Positions 25,797-34,678 of a stretch of DNA of 64,000 nucleotides are shown here, piece by piece. Position 1 is the first letter of the stretch. The number at the start of each line of letters is the position of its first letter. The DNA is taken from NCBI GenBank assembly GCA_963702595.1, contig CAVPDC010000020.1, positions 1 through 64,000 of the forward strand, in the 5' to 3' direction. A program made the translations under genes and the position numbers. The notes beneath the pieces were generated by a model. That model had not been told where the DNA came from. It saw only the letters and a program-made list of their open reading frames with translations, and ran no database searches. The DNA comes from JALORV01 sp963702595. GTDB taxonomy: Bacteria; Pseudomonadota; Gammaproteobacteria; Burkholderiales; Burkholderiaceae_F.

Positions 25797-26486
25797 CTAG
25801 CCGCCGTACCGCCGCAGTTCGGCGAGGTCGAGGATGCGCACCCGTCCGTAAGCTACCTCGAGCAGTCCGGCCCGGGACAGCGTCTGCAATGCCTGGTTGA
25901 CGCGCTGGCGCGAGACGCCGGACAGGTAACCGATCTCCTCCTGAGAGATCTCGATCTCTGCCCTGTGACCGGGGTACAGGTGCGGGTTGAACAGTTCCGA
26001 CAGGCAGCGCGCCACGCGCGCGTCCGGTTCGAGAAGTCGCTCATACTCGACCATCGCGATGAACTGCCCGAGCCGTTCATTCAGCTGGGTCAGCAGGAAG
26101 CGGTTGAACGCGATGCTCGTGTTGATCAGATGGTCGAAGGTCTGCTGCGGCATCCAGGCCATACGTGTGTCGCGCAAGGCGACGACGTCGTACTTGCGCA
26201 CCTCGTTCTTGAGCAGCGAACCTTCGCCGAACCAGCCGCCCGGCCCGACGCCGGTGAAGGTCGCCATCTTGCCGGTCATGGACACGACGTTGATCTTGAC
26301 CAGGCCCTCGATGACGCCGGTCCAGGCGTCGACCAGCTCGCCCTTGCGCATGACGACCGACCCGCCGCTGAAGCGCCGCTCCTCGACTTCGGCCAGGACG
26401 CGCTCGCGCTCCACGGGCTGCAGGGCCTGCCACCAGGCACCGGCGGCCAACATGTCCGACAAGCGGAGTGGGTCAGGTTCAGACAT
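25797..26486 (-). CDS. Crp/Fnr family transcriptional regulator
   Basis: A 229-residue regulator. The cyclic-nucleotide-like beta-barrel spans about 20-130 (GGWFGEGSLLKNEVRKYDV), the dimer helix about 130-160, and the winged helix about 165-225, with recognition helix YLSGVSRQRVNQALQTL. The only Cys (VARCLSEL) excludes an Fe-S cluster of the FNR type. The ATG at 26486 faces the acyl-CoA ligase gene, and an 18-bp palindrome lies 38 bases upstream. So it is probably self-regulated and controls the ligase-Liv operon. Effector: unknown; a CoA ester or the transported acid is a reasonable guess. Confidence 0.88.
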   Translation of the reverse strand: MSEPDPLRLSDMLAAGAWWQALQPVERERVLAEVEERRFSGGSVVMRKGELVDAWTGVIEGLVKINVVSMTGKMATFTGVGPGGWFGEGSLLKNEVRKYDVVALRDTRMAWMPQQTFDHLINTSIAFNRFLLTQLNERLGQFIAMVEYERLLEPDARVARCLSELFNPHLYPGHRAEIEISQEEIGYLSGVSRQRVNQALQTLSRAGLLEVAYGRVRILDLAELRRYGG

Positions 26487-26523
26487 CGGCGGTTTCCGAG
26501 ATGGGTGCCATTGTGGCCGAAGA

Positions 26524-26541
26524 CTGTCGTCCGGATGACAG
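26524..26541. promoter_or_regulatory. 18-bp palindromic operator, probable Crp/Fnr site
   Basis: CTGTCGTCCGGATGACAG reads the same on both strands except at one symmetric pair (positions 6 and 13). It lies 38 bases before the Crp/Fnr start and 143 before the acyl-CoA ligase start, in the only shared upstream region. Size and dyad are as expected for a Crp/Fnr dimer. Binding is inferred, not shown. Confidence 0.7.
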
Positions 26542-26683
26542 CGGGCGTTCAGGATGCGTCCTACTGTTCGTTCGCGGCCAGGCGAGACAGAGGAAGTTGC
26601 AACGGGCCGCGGCGAGTGGGTTAAGCTAATTCGCTACGTGTCCGGTCGAGGCACGGCTAACAAGATTCAGGAGACAGCGCATC

Positions 26684-28633
26684 GTGGCGGACACCGTCAC
26701 TGCCGACACCTTCCCTCGCCTTCTGCAGTTGCATGCCCAGCGGCGGCCGGGGGCGACTGCAATACGCGAGAAGGACCTCGGTATCTGGCAAGGCTGGAGC
26801 TGGATGCAGGTGCTGGCCGAGGTGCGCCAGATCGCGGCCGGACTTCACCAGGCCGGCTTCACCCGTGGCGAGCACCTGGCCATCATCGGTGAGAACCGCC
26901 CGCGCCTTTACTTCACGATGATCGCGGTGCAGTGCCTCGGCGGCATCCCGGTGCCGATGTACCAGGACGCGGTCGCGGCCGAAATGGCCTTCGTCTTCGA
27001 CAACGCGGAAATCAAGTTTGCGGTCGTCGAGGACCAGGAGCAGGTCGACAAGCTGCTCGAGATCCGCGAGACGGTCCCGCACCTGAAGCGGATCATCTAC
27101 GAAGACCCGCGGGGCCTGCGCAATTACGACCAGCCGGGCCTGGCGTCGTATGAACAGATTCGGGCGCTTGGCGAGCAGTTCCTCAAGGAGCATCCGACGC
27201 TGGTCGAGGACGAGATCAACAAGGGCGGCGCCAGCGACGTCGCTGCGATGTTTTACACGTCCGGCACGACCGCCAACCCCAAAGGCGTGGTGCTGGCCTA
27301 CGGCAACCTGCTGGCGGCCGGGCGTGCCGGCGCCGACATGGAACGGCTGACGGATCGCGAGGAGGTGCTGGCGTACCTGCCGATGGCGTGGGTCGGTCAG
27401 AACATCTTCTCCTACACCCAGTGGCTGGTCTGCGGGTTCACGGTCAATTGCCCGGAGTCCGCGGCCACCGTGCAGGCGGATATGCGCGAGATCGGGCCGA
27501 CCTACTACTTCGCGCCGCCCCGCGTGCTGGAAGGGCTGCTGACGCAGGTGATGATCCGCATGGAGGACGCCTCGGCGGTCAAGCGCCACATGTTCCATTA
27601 CTTCATGGACGTGGCGCGGCGTGTCGGCGGGCTACTCCTCGACAAGCAGCCCGTGGGGCTCGGCGACCGGCTGCTCTACGGCCTGGGCGACTGGTTCGTG
27701 TATGCGCCCCTGCGCAATGCGCTGGGCATGAGCCGGATCCGTGTCGCTTACACGGCCGGCGAAGCGATCGGCCCGGATCTCTTCACTTTCTACCGCTCGC
27801 TCGGAATCAACCTCAAGCAACTCTACGGCTCGACGGAAACGTCGGTGTTCGTTTGCGTCCAACCCGACGGCGGCGTGAAGCCCGACACCGTGGGTCCACC
27901 GGTCTCGGGCGTCGAGATCCGCCTGACCGACGCCGGCGAGATCCTGATCCGTTCGCCGGGGCTGTTCCGCGAGTACTACAAGTCGCCGGATGCGACGCGC
28001 GAGTCGAAGGACGTCGAAGGCTGGTTCCACACCGGTGACGCGGGGTACTTCGATGCCGAGGGACACCTCAAAATCATCGATCGGGCCAAGGACGTCGGCA
28101 AGCTCGCCGACGGAACGCTCTTCGCGCCCAAATACCTCGAGAACAAGCTGAAGTTCTTCCCGACGATCAAGGAAGCCGTGGCGTTCGGCGATGGACGCGA
28201 CATGGTCTGCGCCTTCGTCAACATCGACATGGAAGCCGTGGGCAACTGGGCCGAACGGCGCAACCTGCCGTATTCCGGATACACCGACCTGGCGTGCAAG
28301 CCGGAAGTGGTCGAACTAGTCCGCGAATCGGTCGAGAAGGTGAATGCGGACCTCGCGAACGATCCCAAACTGGCCAACGCCCAGATCCGCCGCTTCATCG
28401 TCCTGCACAAGGAACTCGATGCCGACGACGAGGAACTGACCCGCACGCGCAAGGTGCGGCGCCGTTTCATTCAGGACAAGTACAACGCGCTGGTCGATGC
28501 GATGTATTCGGGCCGGGATGAGCAGTACATCGACACGATGGTCAAGTTCGAGGATGGCCGCACCGGCCGGATCGCGGCCACGCTCAAGGTGCGCGACGCG
28601 AAGACCTTCGCAGCGATGGAAAAGGCGGCCTGA
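26684..28633 (+). CDS. Long-chain-type acyl-CoA synthetase (AMP-forming)
   Basis: A 649-residue adenylate-forming ligase starting at GTG 26684 with AGGAGA upstream. ATP site YTSGTTANPKGV at about 192-203, adenine motif YGSTET at about 385, and GWFHTGD at about 447, with a C-terminal domain hinge following (IDRAKDVGKLADG). The catalytic Lys expected late in the C-terminal domain lies in the charged stretch RTRKVRRRF. It makes an acyl- or aryl-CoA from the free acid and ATP. Size is that of FadD15-like enzymes. It heads an operon with a complete Liv-type ABC transporter, which suggests the imported acid is activated at once, as in pathways for aromatic or fatty acids. Confidence 0.88.
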   Translation: MADTVTADTFPRLLQLHAQRRPGATAIREKDLGIWQGWSWMQVLAEVRQIAAGLHQAGFTRGEHLAIIGENRPRLYFTMIAVQCLGGIPVPMYQDAVAAEMAFVFDNAEIKFAVVEDQEQVDKLLEIRETVPHLKRIIYEDPRGLRNYDQPGLASYEQIRALGEQFLKEHPTLVEDEINKGGASDVAAMFYTSGTTANPKGVVLAYGNLLAAGRAGADMERLTDREEVLAYLPMAWVGQNIFSYTQWLVCGFTVNCPESAATVQADMREIGPTYYFAPPRVLEGLLTQVMIRMEDASAVKRHMFHYFMDVARRVGGLLLDKQPVGLGDRLLYGLGDWFVYAPLRNALGMSRIRVAYTAGEAIGPDLFTFYRSLGINLKQLYGSTETSVFVCVQPDGGVKPDTVGPPVSGVEIRLTDAGEILIRSPGLFREYYKSPDATRESKDVEGWFHTGDAGYFDAEGHLKIIDRAKDVGKLADGTLFAPKYLENKLKFFPTIKEAVAFGDGRDMVCAFVNIDMEAVGNWAERRNLPYSGYTDLACKPEVVELVRESVEKVNADLANDPKLANAQIRRFIVLHKELDADDEELTRTRKVRRRFIQDKYNALVDAMYSGRDEQYIDTMVKFEDGRTGRIAATLKVRDAKTFAAMEKAA

Positions 28634-28637
28634 CCCG

Positions 28638-28898
28638 ATGAAGCCACGCGTCTGGGCCGCGATCGCTTGTCTCATTGTCGGCGTGCCGGTCGCTGCGTGG
28701 GGGCTCGCCAACGGTTCCATTCTGCTCGGGTTGTTCGGCCTTGCCCTCGTTCTGGTGTTCGTCTTCCTCGTGGTCGAAGCGATGAACCAGGCATCGAAGC
28801 CGAAGCACGAGATACCGAAGTCACCGAATGCGGCGTGGAACATGAAGGATGCACCCACGGAAGCGCCGCCCGATCATCGCCGCGGAGGTTCGCTATGA
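28638..28898 (+). CDS. Small membrane protein in the ligase-Liv operon
   Basis: An 86-residue protein starting at ATG 28638, five bases after the ligase stop. Two hydrophobic helices (about 6-24 and 27-49: IACLIVGVPVAAWGLANG and LFGLALVLVFVFLVVEA) are followed by a polar tail (KPKHEIPKSPNAAW). Its stop overlaps the livG start by four bases (ATGA). Position between ligase and transporter argues it is real and belongs to the system, for example as an anchor; I do not recognise a family. Confidence 0.72.
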   Translation: MKPRVWAAIACLIVGVPVAAWGLANGSILLGLFGLALVLVFVFLVVEAMNQASKPKHEIPKSPNAAWNMKDAPTEAPPDHRRGGSL

Positions 28899-29680
28899 GC
28901 CGCCGCAACCTGGGCGAAGTGTTGCTGCAGGTCGATGACGTCTGGCTGTCGTTCGGCGGCGTCAAGGCGATCCAGGGCGTCTCGTTCGATGTGCGCGAGC
29001 ACGAGATCCGCGCCATCATCGGCCCCAATGGCGCCGGCAAGAGTTCGATGCTGAATGTGATCAACGGCGTCTACCACCCGCAGCAGGGGCGCATCACTTT
29101 CCGCGGCAAGGTGCGCACGTCGATGGATCCGCACGACGCCGCCGCGCAGGGTTTCGGCCGCACGTTCCAGAGCCTTGCACTTTTCAAGGGCATGAGCGTG
29201 CTCGACAACATCATGACGGGCCGCAACCTGCGCATGCGCACCGGTATCCTGGCGCAGGCCGTGCACCTCGGCTTTGCCCGCCGCGAGGAACTGCGCCACC
29301 GCGAGTTCGTCGAGCACATCGTCGACTTCCTCGAGATCCAGGCCTACCGCAAGACCCCTGTCGGGCGACTGCCGTACGGCCTGCAGAAGCGGGTCGATCT
29401 GGCGCGCGCGCTGGCAATGGAGCCCAAGATCCTCCTGCTCGACGAGCCAATGGCCGGCATGAATCTCGAGGAAAAGCAGGACATGTCGCGTTTCGTGCTC
29501 GACGTCAACGAAGAGTTCGGCACGACCATCGTCCTCATCGAGCACGACATGGGTGTCGTGATGGACATCTCGGACCGCGTCGTCGTGCTCGACTACGGGC
29601 GCAAGATCGGCGACGGGACGCCGGACGAAGTCCGGAGCAGCGAGCAGGTCATCGCCGCCTATCTCGGCGTGGCGCACTGA
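28895..29680 (+). CDS. livG: Branched-chain-type ABC transporter ATPase LivG
   Basis: A 261-residue ABC ATPase. Walker A GPNGAGKSS at about 45, Q-loop in FGRTFQSLALF, a variant signature GRLPYGLQKRVDLARAL, Walker B ILLLDEP and the switch His in LIEHDMG. It begins VLLQVDDVWLSFGGVKAIQG, the usual LivG start, and has the BCA-type C-terminus. ATG 28895 overlaps the preceding stop. With LivH, LivM, LivK and LivF it forms one importer. Confidence 0.93.
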   Translation: MSRRNLGEVLLQVDDVWLSFGGVKAIQGVSFDVREHEIRAIIGPNGAGKSSMLNVINGVYHPQQGRITFRGKVRTSMDPHDAAAQGFGRTFQSLALFKGMSVLDNIMTGRNLRMRTGILAQAVHLGFARREELRHREFVEHIVDFLEIQAYRKTPVGRLPYGLQKRVDLARALAMEPKILLLDEPMAGMNLEEKQDMSRFVLDVNEEFGTTIVLIEHDMGVVMDISDRVVVLDYGRKIGDGTPDEVRSSEQVIAAYLGVAH

Positions 29681-29687
29681 GGCTGAT

Positions 29688-30710
29688 ATGGACCAGGCGT
29701 TGCGATCCCTGCAGAAAAACTGGCCCGTGGTGTTGATGCTGGTCGCGATGGCGGTCGGCGCCGCCGGCCCGCTCGCGTTCGGCATGACCACGCCAGGCTT
29801 CTACGTCGAGGTCATGCTGGGCGGGCTGATGTCGGGCGTCATGTACTCGCTGGTGGCGCTCGGCTTCGTGCTGATCTTCAAGGCCTCGGGTGTGTTCAAC
29901 TTTGCGCAGGGCGCCATGGTGCTGTTTGCGGCGTTGTCGGTCGCACGGATCGCCGAGGTCGTGCCGCTGCCGGTCGCCTTCGTCGCCACGATCGGCATCA
30001 TGGCGGTGCTGGCGTGGCTGATCGAGCGCCTGGTGCTGCGTCATCTCGTCAACCAGGACGCGGTCGTGCTGCTAATGGCCACGCTGGGCATCTCCTATTT
30101 CCTCGACGGCTTCGGGCAGACAATCTGGGGCAGCGACATCTACAAGATCGACACCGGCCTGCCCAAGACGCCGGTGATGGTGGCCGAGTCGATCTTCGAC
30201 GGCGGGATCCTGGTCAATACCGAGGACCTCGTGGCGGCGGCGATCGCGGCCCTGCTCGTGTTGGCGCTCGCGCTCTTCTTCCAGAAGACGCCGACCGGCC
30301 GTGCGTTGCGCGCGGTGGCCGACGATCACCAGGCGGCGCAGTCGATCGGCATTCCCCTGAACCGGATCTGGGTGATCGTGTGGAGCGTCGCGGGCTTCGT
30401 GGCACTGGTGGCGGGGGTGATCTGGGGTTCCAAGCTCGGCGTGCAGTTCTCGCTGTCACTGATCGCGCTCAAGGCGCTGCCAGTGGTCATACTCGGCGGG
30501 TTCACCTCCGTGCCCGGGGCCATCTTAGGCGGGCTCATGATCGGTGTCGGCGAGAAGTTCGCCGAGGTATTCCTCGGTCCGATCCTGGTCAAGCAGTTCG
30601 ACCTTGCCGGCGGCGGCATCGAAAACTGGTTCGCCTATGTGCTGGCGCTGCTCTTCCTGCTGGTCCGGCCGGAAGGCCTGTTCGGCGAGAAGCACATCGA
30701 CCGCGTGTAA
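29688..30710 (+). CDS. livH: Branched-chain-type ABC transporter permease LivH
   Basis: A 340-residue inner-membrane permease with eight or so membrane helices. Typical stretches are GGLMSGVMYSLVALGFVLIF, ASGVFNFAQGAMVLFAAL, GRALRAVADDHQAAQSIGI (the coupling loop with the EAA-like motif) and GGLMIGVGEKFAEVF. An N-terminal extension of about 35 residues precedes the LivH core. It starts seven bases after livG stops. Confidence 0.92.
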   Translation: MDQALRSLQKNWPVVLMLVAMAVGAAGPLAFGMTTPGFYVEVMLGGLMSGVMYSLVALGFVLIFKASGVFNFAQGAMVLFAALSVARIAEVVPLPVAFVATIGIMAVLAWLIERLVLRHLVNQDAVVLLMATLGISYFLDGFGQTIWGSDIYKIDTGLPKTPVMVAESIFDGGILVNTEDLVAAAIAALLVLALALFFQKTPTGRALRAVADDHQAAQSIGIPLNRIWVIVWSVAGFVALVAGVIWGSKLGVQFSLSLIALKALPVVILGGFTSVPGAILGGLMIGVGEKFAEVFLGPILVKQFDLAGGGIENWFAYVLALLFLLVRPEGLFGEKHIDRV

Positions 30711-30732
30711 CGCCTGACGAGACAACCGCGCC

Positions 30733-31797
30733 ATGCTCTACCGCGAAAACGGCCAGTTCAAGGTCTCCTACAGCGAGGACCAGCAGATCCTGCCGATCGT
30801 GCAGGACCGCTGGTTCATGCTGGCACTGCTCGCGTTCGCCTTTCTCGTGATGCCGGCGATCGGAACCGACTACCTGTTCCTGTCGCTGGTGATCCCGTTC
30901 CTGATCCTCGCGATCGCGGCGATCGGCCTGAACATCCTGGTCGGCTACTGCGGCCAGATCTCGCTGGGTACCGCCGCCTTCATGGCGGTCGGTGCCTACG
31001 CGGCCTACAACTTCGTCATCCGCGTCCCGTCGCTCAACTTCCTGGTCGTGCTGATCCTCTCCGGCGGCATCGCGGCACTGGTCGGCATTCTGTTCGGCAT
31101 CCCCAGTTTGCGCATCAAGGGCCTGTATCTGGCGGTGGCGACACTGGCGGCTCAGTTCTTCGTCGACTGGATGTTCGCGCGGGTCAAGTGGTTCACCAAC
31201 TACTCGTCCTCGGGATCGGTTTCGACTCCGCCAATCGAGATGTTCGGGTGGTCGATGGAGTCGCCAGTCCAGAAGTATCTCTTCGTCCTGACTGTGGCGG
31301 TCGTGATGACACTGGCCGCCAAGAACCTCGTGCGCGGACACATCGGGCGCAGCTGGATGGCGATCCGCGACATGGACGTGGCAGCCGAGGTCATCGGCAT
31401 CCGGCCTCTTTACGCGAAGCTGTCGGCGTTCGCGGTCAGTTCGTTCTATGCCGGCGTGGCCGGCGCCCTGTGGGGGTTCATCCGGCTTGGCGCCTGGGAG
31501 CCGCTGGCGTTCAATGTGAACCTTTCTTTGAACCTGCTGTTCATGATCATCATCGGTGGGATGGGATCGCTGCTAGGCTCGTACTTCGGTGCCGCTTTCA
31601 TCGTCATGCTGCCGATCCTTCTGAACCAGGTTCCCGGCGCCATCGGCATCGAGATGTCGACCGCGTTCGCATCGCACCTGGAGGCGATGATCTTTGGCAG
31701 CCTGATCATTTTCTTCCTGATCGTCGAGCCGCATGGCCTCGCGCGGCTCTGGGCGATCGGCAAGGAGAAGCTGAGACTATGGCCGTTCCCGCACTGA
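30733..31797 (+). CDS. livM: Branched-chain-type ABC transporter permease LivM
   Basis: A 354-residue inner-membrane permease. LivM hallmarks: LNILVGYCGQISLGTAAFMA, FGIPSLRIKGLYLAVATLA, and the coupling loop GRSWMAIRDMDVAAEVIGI. A cytosolic N-terminal tail of about 30 residues (MLYRENGQFKVSYSEDQQIL) is longer than in the E. coli protein but common in transporters of aromatic acids and urea. 22 bases after livH. Confidence 0.92.
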   Translation: MLYRENGQFKVSYSEDQQILPIVQDRWFMLALLAFAFLVMPAIGTDYLFLSLVIPFLILAIAAIGLNILVGYCGQISLGTAAFMAVGAYAAYNFVIRVPSLNFLVVLILSGGIAALVGILFGIPSLRIKGLYLAVATLAAQFFVDWMFARVKWFTNYSSSGSVSTPPIEMFGWSMESPVQKYLFVLTVAVVMTLAAKNLVRGHIGRSWMAIRDMDVAAEVIGIRPLYAKLSAFAVSSFYAGVAGALWGFIRLGAWEPLAFNVNLSLNLLFMIIIGGMGSLLGSYFGAAFIVMLPILLNQVPGAIGIEMSTAFASHLEAMIFGSLIIFFLIVEPHGLARLWAIGKEKLRLWPFPH

Positions 31798-31859
31798 GGT
31801 CCACGGAGAAGCGGCGCAACAAGAAAATGCTGGACCCTTTTTTACGCATGGAGACAAAG

Positions 31860-33290
31860 ATGGCAACGTTTTTGAAGTCACGGGTCGCCGCCATGGCGGT
31901 GGCCGGGTTCGCGGCGGCGGCCTCTCTTGGCCTGCCCGCTACGTCGGATGCTCAGCAAAAGGCGGCGGCCCCTGCGGCGGGCAAGGGCGAGCAGTTCGTC
32001 CCGGTGCTCGTGTACCGCACCGGCGCGTACGCGCCGAACGGCACACCCTGGGCCAACGGTTTCGTGGACTACCTGAAACTGGTGAACGCGCAGGGTGGGA
32101 TCAACGGCGTGAAGCTCACCTGGGAAGAGTGCGAGACCGGCTACGCGACCGACCGCGGCGTCGAGTGCTACGAGCGCCTCAAGACCAAGCCCTTCGTCTC
32201 CGGTTTCCAACCGCTGTCGACGGGCATCACGTTCGCACTGACCGACAAGGCGCCAACGGACAAGATACCGTTGATCACAGCCGGCTATGGACGCTCGGAA
32301 TCGGTCGAAGGCGAGGCGTTCCCCTGGAACTTTCCGCTGATGGGCACGTACTGGGACGCGGCCGATGTTCTGGTCCAGCATGTCGGCAAACTGAACGGCG
32401 GCACCGACAAGCTCAAGGGCAAGAAGATTGCGCTGGTCTATCACGACTCGCCCTTCGGCAAGGAGCCGATTGCGCTGCTGCAGGAGCGCGCCAAGCTGCA
32501 TGGCTTCGAACTGATGACGATCCCGGTCACGCATCCGGGCGTCGAGCAGAAGGCCGCCTGGCTGCAGATCCGCCAGAACCGTCCGGACTATGTTTTCCTG
32601 TGGGGCTGGGGCGTGATGAACTCCACGGCACTGCGAGAGGCCGTGGCGACCGGATACCCGCGTGACAAGATGTACGGCGTGTGGTGGGCGGCTGCCGAGC
32701 CCGACGTTCTGCCGGTCGGAGCCGATGCCAAGGGCTACAACGGCCTGGCGTTGCAGCACGGAGCGGGTCGCGCCAAGGTGCACAACGACATCCTCGCCGC
32801 GTTGCACGCCAAGGGACAGGGCACGGGGCCGCAGGAGGAAGTCGGCACGGTGCTGTACACGCGCGGCATGATCAGCTCGATGCTGCAGGTCGAAGGCATA
32901 CGCCAGGCTCAGCTGCGCTACGGGAACAAGCCGCTGACGGGCGAACAGATCCGCTACGGACTGGAGAACCTGAACCTCGATGCCAAGCGCCTGGAAGCGC
33001 TTGGGCTGTCCGGGGTGATGAAGCCGCTAGCGACGAACTGTCGCGACCACGCCGGCGCTCGCTCGGCACGTATCCAGCAGTGGGACGGCACCAAGTGGGT
33101 GTTTACGTCAGACTTCTACGAAGCCGACAACCAGATCATCAAGCCGATGATCAAGGCGGCAGCGCAGCGCTACGTCGCCGACAAGAAACTGACGATGCGC
33201 AGTTGCGCGGACGAGATCGCCGCGGCTGCCAAGGCCTCGACCCCTGCGGCAGCGCCGGCCGCGGTCAAGTCGGCTCCGGCGAAGAAGTAG
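31860..33290 (+). CDS. ABC transporter substrate-binding protein (LivK-like)
   Basis: A 476-residue periplasmic binding protein. ATG 31860 is preceded by GGAG at proper distance; an ATG twelve bases earlier is less likely. Signal peptide about 1-31 (ending TSDAQQ). The type-I binding fold starts VPVLVYRTGAYAPNGTPWAN and includes DYLKLVNAQGGINGVKLTWE, a normal Peripla_BP_6 beginning. The end is Ala/Lys-rich (about 440-476). Ligand pocket residues cannot be matched to a compound from sequence; it is larger than amino-acid-binding LivK, in line with a non-amino-acid ligand. Located between livM and livF, separated from livF by strong hairpins. Confidence 0.88.
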   Translation: MATFLKSRVAAMAVAGFAAAASLGLPATSDAQQKAAAPAAGKGEQFVPVLVYRTGAYAPNGTPWANGFVDYLKLVNAQGGINGVKLTWEECETGYATDRGVECYERLKTKPFVSGFQPLSTGITFALTDKAPTDKIPLITAGYGRSESVEGEAFPWNFPLMGTYWDAADVLVQHVGKLNGGTDKLKGKKIALVYHDSPFGKEPIALLQERAKLHGFELMTIPVTHPGVEQKAAWLQIRQNRPDYVFLWGWGVMNSTALREAVATGYPRDKMYGVWWAAAEPDVLPVGADAKGYNGLALQHGAGRAKVHNDILAALHAKGQGTGPQEEVGTVLYTRGMISSMLQVEGIRQAQLRYGNKPLTGEQIRYGLENLNLDAKRLEALGLSGVMKPLATNCRDHAGARSARIQQWDGTKWVFTSDFYEADNQIIKPMIKAAAQRYVADKKLTMRSCADEIAAAAKASTPAAAPAAVKSAPAKK

Positions 33291-33301
33291 TCATACAGCC
33301 A

Positions 33302-33361
33302 CACAGTCGGCCGCTTCAAGCGGCCGGCTGTGCGAAGCGCTTACGACGCGAGCGCTTCGCA
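33302..33361 (+). other. Two adjacent hairpins between livK and livF
   Basis: First stem: about 15 bases each side around position 33317 (CACAGTCGGCCGCTT with AAGCGGCCGGCTGTG, one mismatch). Second stem: perfect 11 bases, TGCGAAGCGCT at 33331-33341 and AGCGCTTCGCA at 33351-33361. No T-run follows either. They could act as an attenuating or RNA-protecting element that makes the abundant binding protein mRNA more stable than the downstream livF part. Confidence 0.75.
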
Positions 33362-33381
33362 CAGCGACAACGGAGTTCACG

Positions 33382-34203
33382 GTGACGGCACCGCTGCTCA
33401 ACGTCAACGGCATTGAGGTCATCTACAACCATGTGATCCTCGTGCTGAAAGGGGTCTCATTGACCGTGCACGAAGGCGGCATCGTCGCGCTGCTCGGTGC
33501 CAACGGTGCCGGCAAGACGACGACGCTGCGTGCCGTGTCGAACCTGCTGCAAGGCGAGCGCGGTGAAGTTACCAAGGGCTCAATCGAATATCTCGGCGAG
33601 AAGATCGAGCGGCTCACGGCCTACGATCTGGTCAAGCGCGGCGTCGTGCAGGTCATGGAAGGGCGCCGCTGCTTTGCGCACCTGACGGTCGAGGAGAACC
33701 TGCTTTCGGGCGCCTACTCGCGCGGCGCGTCGGGCCGCGGCAACACGCGCGCGGACGTCACGGCCGACCTGGAAAAGGTCTACGCCTATTTCCCCCGACT
33801 GAAGCAGCGGCGCGGCAGCCAGTCGGGCTACACCTCCGGCGGTGAACAGCAGATGACCGCGATCGGGCGCGCATTGATGGCCCGGCCGTCGATGATCCTG
33901 CTCGACGAACCGTCGATGGGGCTGGCGCCTCAGGTGGTCGAGGAGATCTTTGCCATCGTGCAGGACCTCAACAAGAAGGAACGCGTGTCGTTCCTGCTGG
34001 CCGAGCAGAATACAAACATTGCATTGCGTTTCGCCGATTACGGCTACATCCTCGAAAATGGCCGCGTGGTCATGGACGGCGATGCCAAGTCATTGCGTGA
34101 GAACGAGGACGTGAAGGAGTTTTACCTCGGCGTTTCCAAGGCTGGCCGCAAGAGCTTCCGGGAAACCAAGTTCTACAAACGAAGGAAGCGCTGGTTGGCC
34201 TGA
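33382..34203 (+). CDS. livF: Branched-chain-type ABC transporter ATPase LivF
   Basis: A 273-residue ABC ATPase starting at GTG 33382 (GGAG six bases upstream in CGGAGTTCACG). Walker A GANGAGKTTTLRAV, signature-like TSGGEQQM, Walker B MILLDEPSMGLAP, and switch region FLLAEQNTN: this EQN in place of EHD is the LivF mark. The C-terminus has a basic extension (SFRETKFYKRRKRWLA) longer than standard LivF. It completes the importer. Confidence 0.93.
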   Translation: MTAPLLNVNGIEVIYNHVILVLKGVSLTVHEGGIVALLGANGAGKTTTLRAVSNLLQGERGEVTKGSIEYLGEKIERLTAYDLVKRGVVQVMEGRRCFAHLTVEENLLSGAYSRGASGRGNTRADVTADLEKVYAYFPRLKQRRGSQSGYTSGGEQQMTAIGRALMARPSMILLDEPSMGLAPQVVEEIFAIVQDLNKKERVSFLLAEQNTNIALRFADYGYILENGRVVMDGDAKSLRENEDVKEFYLGVSKAGRKSFRETKFYKRRKRWLA

Positions 34204-34313
34204 CGCCGCGAGCGCAACGGTTTTTCCGCGCATGCACGCGCGGGGGGGTTTTCGTCAGCGCGCGCGGGTTGGCGAAAGCGGTGTAGGGACCGCGCATCAA
34301 ACTAGGAGCGTAG

Positions 34314-34661
34314 ATGGCCACAAAGAAAGCGGCGAAGAAGAAAGCCCGCCGTACCGTGATGTACAGCACTGGGGGCAAGAAGCTTTACGCGGTGCGCGAT
34401 GCCAGCGGCAAGTTCAAGGACATCCAGCAGTACTCGCGTGCCCACGCCATGGACATCAAGAAGGGCAGCTCCGCAGAGACCAAGGCAGCTGCCAAGAAAG
34501 CCGCCAAGAAGACAGCCAAGAAGGTGGCAACGGCCAAGAAGGTGGCAACGGCCAAGAAGCCCGTGGCAAAGAAGGTGAGCAAGCGCACGACGACCGCGAA
34601 GAAGACTGCGGGTGGGTTCGTCAAGAGCCTAAAGCGCGCTCTGAAGAAGGTGACCGGTTAG
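34314..34661 (+). CDS. Histone H1-like, alanine/lysine-rich DNA-binding protein
   Basis: A 115-residue very basic protein. The N-terminus (MATKKAAKKKARRT) and the C-terminal half (about 60-105, repeats of KKxAKK with VATAKK twice) resemble bacterial H1-like proteins; a short ordered part (TVMYSTGGKKLYAVRDASGK) sits between. The last twelve residues are FVKSLKRALKKVTG. Such proteins coat DNA and are common in Burkholderiales. AAACTAGGAG is upstream of ATG 34314. Probably its own unit, 110 bases after livF. Confidence 0.85.
   Translation: MATKKAAKKKARRTVMYSTGGKKLYAVRDASGKFKDIQQYSRAHAMDIKKGSSAETKAAAKKAAKKTAKKVATAKKVATAKKPVAKKVSKRTTTAKKTAGGFVKSLKRALKKVTG
34518..34553 (+). repeat. Two direct 18-bp repeats inside the histone-like gene
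   Basis: AAGAAGGTGGCAACGGCC occurs twice without spacer, 34518-34535 and 34536-34553, encoding KKVATA twice. In-frame unit duplication of this sort explains length variation of H1-like tails. Confidence 0.9.
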
Positions 34662-34678
34662 AGAGCCGGAGCCAGGGG

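Noticed and set aside
34204..34313. Terminator after livF (CCGCGC / GCGCGG at 34226-34243)
   Set aside because: Six-base stem with a G-run instead of U-run after it; too weak to call.
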